DNA of 64,000 nucleotides from JAIBAJ01 sp965284645 (lineage in GTDB: Bacteria; Bacteroidota; Bacteroidia; JAIBAJ01), in NCBI GenBank assembly GCA_965284645.1, contig OZ260106.1, positions 2,356,001 to 2,420,000 of the forward strand. Direction: 5' to 3'. Numbering within the stretch: the first letter of the stretch is position 1; each line of letters begins with the position of its first letter. A program made the translations under genes and the position numbers. Below the pieces are notes generated by a model. It saw only the letters and a list, made by a program, of their open reading frames with translations. It was not told the origin of the DNA and searched no databases. This document shows positions 61,494-64,000 of the stretch, one piece after another.

Positions 61494-62630
61494 ATGAAAA
61501 AAATCTTGTTATATATTGGAGTTGCCATTGCCGCCCTGTTTTTGCTGGTTAATATTTACATTTTTGCTTCGGGACGCACCTATATTTATGATGCGGTGAA
61601 GTTGATGAAGGCGGGAATCTATGATTATAAGATTTTTAATAATAGGGTAATACATACCGATATGCCACAGGAATTACCTAATTCGGTGGACTATAATAAA
61701 AAGCCACTTCCGTCGGGATTGGAGAAGGAGTTGATTGATAATGAGTCGGTTGCCTTTGTTTTGTTGCGGAATGATTCTGTATTGGCCGAACAGTATTGGA
61801 ACCACAGTGATACAGCTATTTCGGGATCATTTTCAATGGCAAAGACTATAGTCTCGATATTAACTGGAGCTGCCTTGAAGGATGGAAAAATAAAAAGTTT
61901 GGATCAAAAGGTGGGGGATTTTTTACCGGAATATAATTCGGATGGAAAGGAGAAAATCACCATAAGGCATTTGCTAAGTATGAGTGCTGGTACGGATTGG
62001 GACGAATCTTATAACAGTCCATTCAGTATTACTACGGAGGCCTATTTTGGAAAGGATTTGAAGAAAACCATGTCGACCGTAAAGGCACAGAACGAGCCAG
62101 GAAAAGTGTTTAGATATAAGAGTGGGGAGACCCAGTTATTGGGAATGGTAGTAGAGAAGGCAGTAGGGAAAAGTTTAAGTCAGTATGCGGAAGAGAAGCT
62201 TTGGAAGCCAATGCATGCCACAAAACCTGCGTTATGGTCAGTTGATAATCCGGAAGGGATAGAAAAGTGTTATTGTTGTTTTAATGCAACGGCTAGAGAT
62301 TTTGCCCGTTTCGGATTGTTGTATCTTCACAATGGAAATTGGCAAGGTACTCAGATTGTTGATACTTCATTTGTGGAAGAAAGTACGGTTCCGGCTCCCT
62401 TATTGGATGAGGAGGGGAAACCTTTGGATCATTATGGTTTGAAGTGGTGGGTTGCAAAAGTGGAGAATGAACAAGTGTTTTATATGCGTGGTATTTTGGG
62501 GCAATATATTTGTGTGATACCGAGTAAGCATATTGTATTTGTGCGTTTGGGACATAAGGCGGGAAGTAAGCTTGGACCGCATCGGACTGATTTTATGGAA
62601 TATTTAAGGGAAGTTTATAGGAATTACTAG
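61494..62630 (+). CDS. Class C beta-lactamase-fold serine hydrolase
   Basis: A 378-residue protein with an N-terminal membrane anchor (LLYIGVAIAALFLLVNIYIFA) and a beta-lactamase/transpeptidase-like domain: SMAK (nucleophile Ser114, Lys117), YKS (Tyr208) and the later LGHKAG segment near the usual KTG position. It resembles esterase/D-aminopeptidase relatives more than true lactamases. The substrate is unknown. Confidence 0.88.
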   Translation: MKKILLYIGVAIAALFLLVNIYIFASGRTYIYDAVKLMKAGIYDYKIFNNRVIHTDMPQELPNSVDYNKKPLPSGLEKELIDNESVAFVLLRNDSVLAEQYWNHSDTAISGSFSMAKTIVSILTGAALKDGKIKSLDQKVGDFLPEYNSDGKEKITIRHLLSMSAGTDWDESYNSPFSITTEAYFGKDLKKTMSTVKAQNEPGKVFRYKSGETQLLGMVVEKAVGKSLSQYAEEKLWKPMHATKPALWSVDNPEGIEKCYCCFNATARDFARFGLLYLHNGNWQGTQIVDTSFVEESTVPAPLLDEEGKPLDHYGLKWWVAKVENEQVFYMRGILGQYICVIPSKHIVFVRLGHKAGSKLGPHRTDFMEYLREVYRNY

Positions 62631-63214
62631 GGATTGGGACGTTTTTGAATTTGGGGAGGCAAGTTGGAAACACTAAAGGTTGGATAAAGAAATTAGCCAA
62701 TCCTAGAAATAAAAAGCAAAGTCTTTGATGGATTTGTTTGAATAAAATTTGGAGTTTTGGTTTATGCCGCTAATTCACGAAATTTAGCGAATTCGCGGAA
62801 GGTAATTATTAGATGAAGGTAAAGTGATAGGTGAGGAACGCTAATTCACGAATTTTTAGCGAATTCGCGGAAGGTATTTATTAGATGAAGATATGAGTGA
62901 TAGGTGAAGGCTGCTAATTCACGAATTTTTAGCGAATTCGCGGAAGGTACAAATTGGCTGAAGGTATGAGTGATAGGTGAGGACCGCTAATTCACGAATT
63001 TTTATCGAATTCGCGGAAGGTAATTATGGGCTGAAGGAATGAGTGATAGGTGAGGACCGCTAATTCACGAATTTTTAGCGAATTTGAGGAGGGTGATTAT
63101 TGGATGAAGGTAAAGTGGTAGGTGAGGACCACTAATTCACTAATTCTTGGTGAATTAGTGGAAGGTGTTTTTTGTTAAATGATATAGAGTTAGGCTGAAA
63201 GGTGAGAAGAGGAA
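62631..63214. other. Intergenic region containing the hairpin array
   Basis: About 580 bp between the serine hydrolase and the convergent GxxExxY gene, almost filled by the tandem hairpin units at 62767-63161. The remaining 62631-62766 is purine-rich and shows no gene. Confidence 0.6.
62767..63161. repeat. Tandem array of six ~73-bp hairpin units
   Basis: Units start at about 62769, 62840, 62913, 62986, 63059 and 63130 (period 71-73). Each has a hairpin followed by a spacer GATGAAGGTATGAGTGATAG-like and GTGAGGA. Units 1-5 pair CCGCTAATTC-like with GAATTCGCGG-like arms with small deviations; unit 6 instead has CCACTAATTCAC (63129-63140) with GTGAATTAGTGG (63150-63161), a perfect 12-bp stem. 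Both arms changed together, so the stem is under selection. The GxxExxY gene ends 53 bp away. Confidence 0.85.
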
Positions 63215-63652
63215 TTACTCTCTATTATTAAAATTCGATCTTAATGGAAATTGGTTTTCCTCCAACTGTTTATTATTACTTAGTACGACCCTTTTGAAAT
63301 TTAAGGAATTTTCTCCAAAATTTACGATTATTGCTAGTTGGTTGCCCGAAACCTTTAAATAGTTTATTCCTTGGGCAAGATATTGATTTGTGATACTTGA
63401 GCTTGATTTTATTTCTAAAATAATCTTGTCCATGACCACGAAGTCAGCATAGAAGAAATGCGGTAGAATTTTTCCTTTGTAGTTAATTTGGTATTTCTTT
63501 TCTCTTTCGAATGGTATGTTGAACTTTTTTAGTTCTTCCATTAGCGCGTCTTTGTATACGACTTCGAAGAATCCAGGGCCTAAATATTTATGAACTTCAT
63601 AGCAGCAATTAATGATAACGTAGGATTCGGATTTGTAGATTAGGTTTCTCAT
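63215..63652 (-). CDS. GxxExxY protein (PD-(D/E)xK nuclease fold)
   Basis: A 145-residue protein of the GxxExxY family: G27-FF-E30-VV-Y33 is the name-giving motif, and the nuclease-fold core follows as YADFVV (Asp70) and ILEIKS (Glu80, Lys82), i.e. a D...ExK site. The biochemical role is unproven. Such genes often occur alone between host genes. Here it ends 53 bp from a tandem hairpin array and has its own promoter box (TACCTTTG, 63678-63685). Confidence 0.9.
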   Translation of the reverse strand: MRNLIYKSESYVIINCCYEVHKYLGPGFFEVVYKDALMEELKKFNIPFEREKKYQINYKGKILPHFFYADFVVMDKIILEIKSSSSITNQYLAQGINYLKVSGNQLAIIVNFGENSLNFKRVVLSNNKQLEENQFPLRSNFNNRE

Positions 63653-63677
63653 AAAAAAATAAAAATAATATAATTGT

Positions 63678-63685
63678 CAAAGGTA
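63678..63685 (-). promoter_or_regulatory. -7 box TACCTTTG of the GxxExxY gene
   Basis: An exact TAnnTTTG on the minus strand, 26 bp before the ATG at 63652. It is divergent from the box at 63712. Confidence 0.5.
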
Positions 63686-63711
63686 ATAACTTTAGTCTTT
63701 CAAGTTCCGCT

Positions 63712-63719
63712 TAATTTTG
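63712..63719 (+). promoter_or_regulatory. -7 box TAATTTTG
   Basis: An exact TAnnTTTG 20 bp before the ATG at 63739 of the partial gene at the window end. Confidence 0.5.
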
Positions 63720-63738
63720 TAATCAATACTTAAAAATA

Positions 63739-64000
63739 ATGCTAAAAGATATTCCTGAACTTCATGTGGAAGATGTGGCCTTGGCCGTAGTGAAAGAATT
63801 AAATAAAGAAGGAGAGGAGGTGTTCAATGTTTATGTTATTAACCTTAAAAACAGAGCATTGGAAGCTGTTTTGGTTTCTTCAATGGGTTATGGGACCATC
63901 AACGAAAAAGAAGTAAAGACTTCGGAATTAAGGCATTTTCTGGATACGGTACCAGCCAAGAGTGTGGCCAAAGTGGAAGCGATTATTCAAGATGTATTCG
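63739..64000 (+). CDS. Conserved hypothetical protein (5' part only)
   Basis: An open frame from the ATG at 63739 runs off the window after 87 codons. It reads MLKDIPELHVEDVALAVVKE, then EEVFNVYVINLKNRALEAVLV and KEVKTSELRHFLDTVPAKSV. It is soluble, acidic and has no signal peptide. It follows a promoter box. I recognise it only as the type of short conserved protein common in Bacteroidota; no function is proposed. Confidence 0.75.
   Translation, partial: MLKDIPELHVEDVALAVVKELNKEGEEVFNVYVINLKNRALEAVLVSSMGYGTINEKEVKTSELRHFLDTVPAKSVAKVEAIIQDVF

Noticed and set aside
62767..63161. Possible CRISPR array.
   Set aside because: Units are 73 bp, with repeated (not unique) spacers and palindromic cores; no cas genes are present.

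Overview
The window reads as chromosomal DNA of a Bacteroidota bacterium (Sphingobacteriia/Chitinophagia/Cytophagia-like; genus not determinable from the sequence alone). The evidence is AT-rich DNA, promoters of the TAnnTTTG type instead of TATAAT, almost no Shine-Dalgarno sequences, several secreted proteins with type IX secretion (T9SS) C-terminal sorting domains and SprB-like repeats, and families typical of the phylum (DUF3078, DUF5723, DUF2490, YwqK/MORN proteins, OstA-like proteins). I see no rRNA, tRNA, CRISPR array, transposase, integrase or prophage.

Layout. 0-8.8 kb: small accessory-type genes on the + strand (nitrilase, DUF1572, YdeI-like, lipoprotein), a large flotillin followed by an overlapping START-domain gene, and an overlapping Fic / small MscS / DUF2490 operon. 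9-12 kb: a block bracketed by two inverted copies of a structured repeat, holding a frameshifted subclass B1 metallo-beta-lactamase and small genes. 12.5-20.6 kb: ispE, a UbiD-type decarboxylase, a GT9 glycosyltransferase, a TPR-hybrid histidine kinase, a DUF218 protein and a HEXXH aminopeptidase. 20.6-26.3 kb: a collagen-like Gly-X-Y protein coupled to a T9SS/SprB protein. 26.4-32.9 kb (minus): three parvulin-type or SurA-like periplasmic folding factors, MoxR, a truncated ALDH-like protein and a small lipoprotein. 33-37.6 kb: an orphan cysN, a LysM lytic transglycosylase, and a ferredoxin overlapping a U32 (TrhP-like) gene. 38-46 kb: a ferritin-like protein, a VOC/TPM composite ORF, a T9SS glycosidase-like protein and a run of unrecognised genes. 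45.7-52 kb: MORN protein, aroE, DUF3078, mscL and the rpsF-rpsR-rplI operon. 52-61 kb: a PLC-like protein head-to-head with a DUF2079 protein, then an envelope operon (OstA-like, lipoprotein, DUF5723, kdsA, T9SS protein). 61-64 kb: serine hydrolase, a tandem array of six 73-bp hairpin units, a GxxExxY nuclease-fold gene and a partial gene running off the end.

The most unusual signal is non-coding. Six intergenic, GC-rich elements of about 140-150 bp (starting near 8985, 12075, 37719, 42027, 43957 and 61244) share a fold whose helices are kept by compensatory base changes between copies. At least four are accompanied by a second, imperfectly palindromic module of about 50-60 bp. This looks like a multicopy structured RNA or a DNA-hairpin mobile element; I cannot assign it to a named family. 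A second pattern is that about six genes have their TAnnTTTG -7 box only 4-8 nt before the start codon, which predicts leaderless or nearly leaderless mRNAs.
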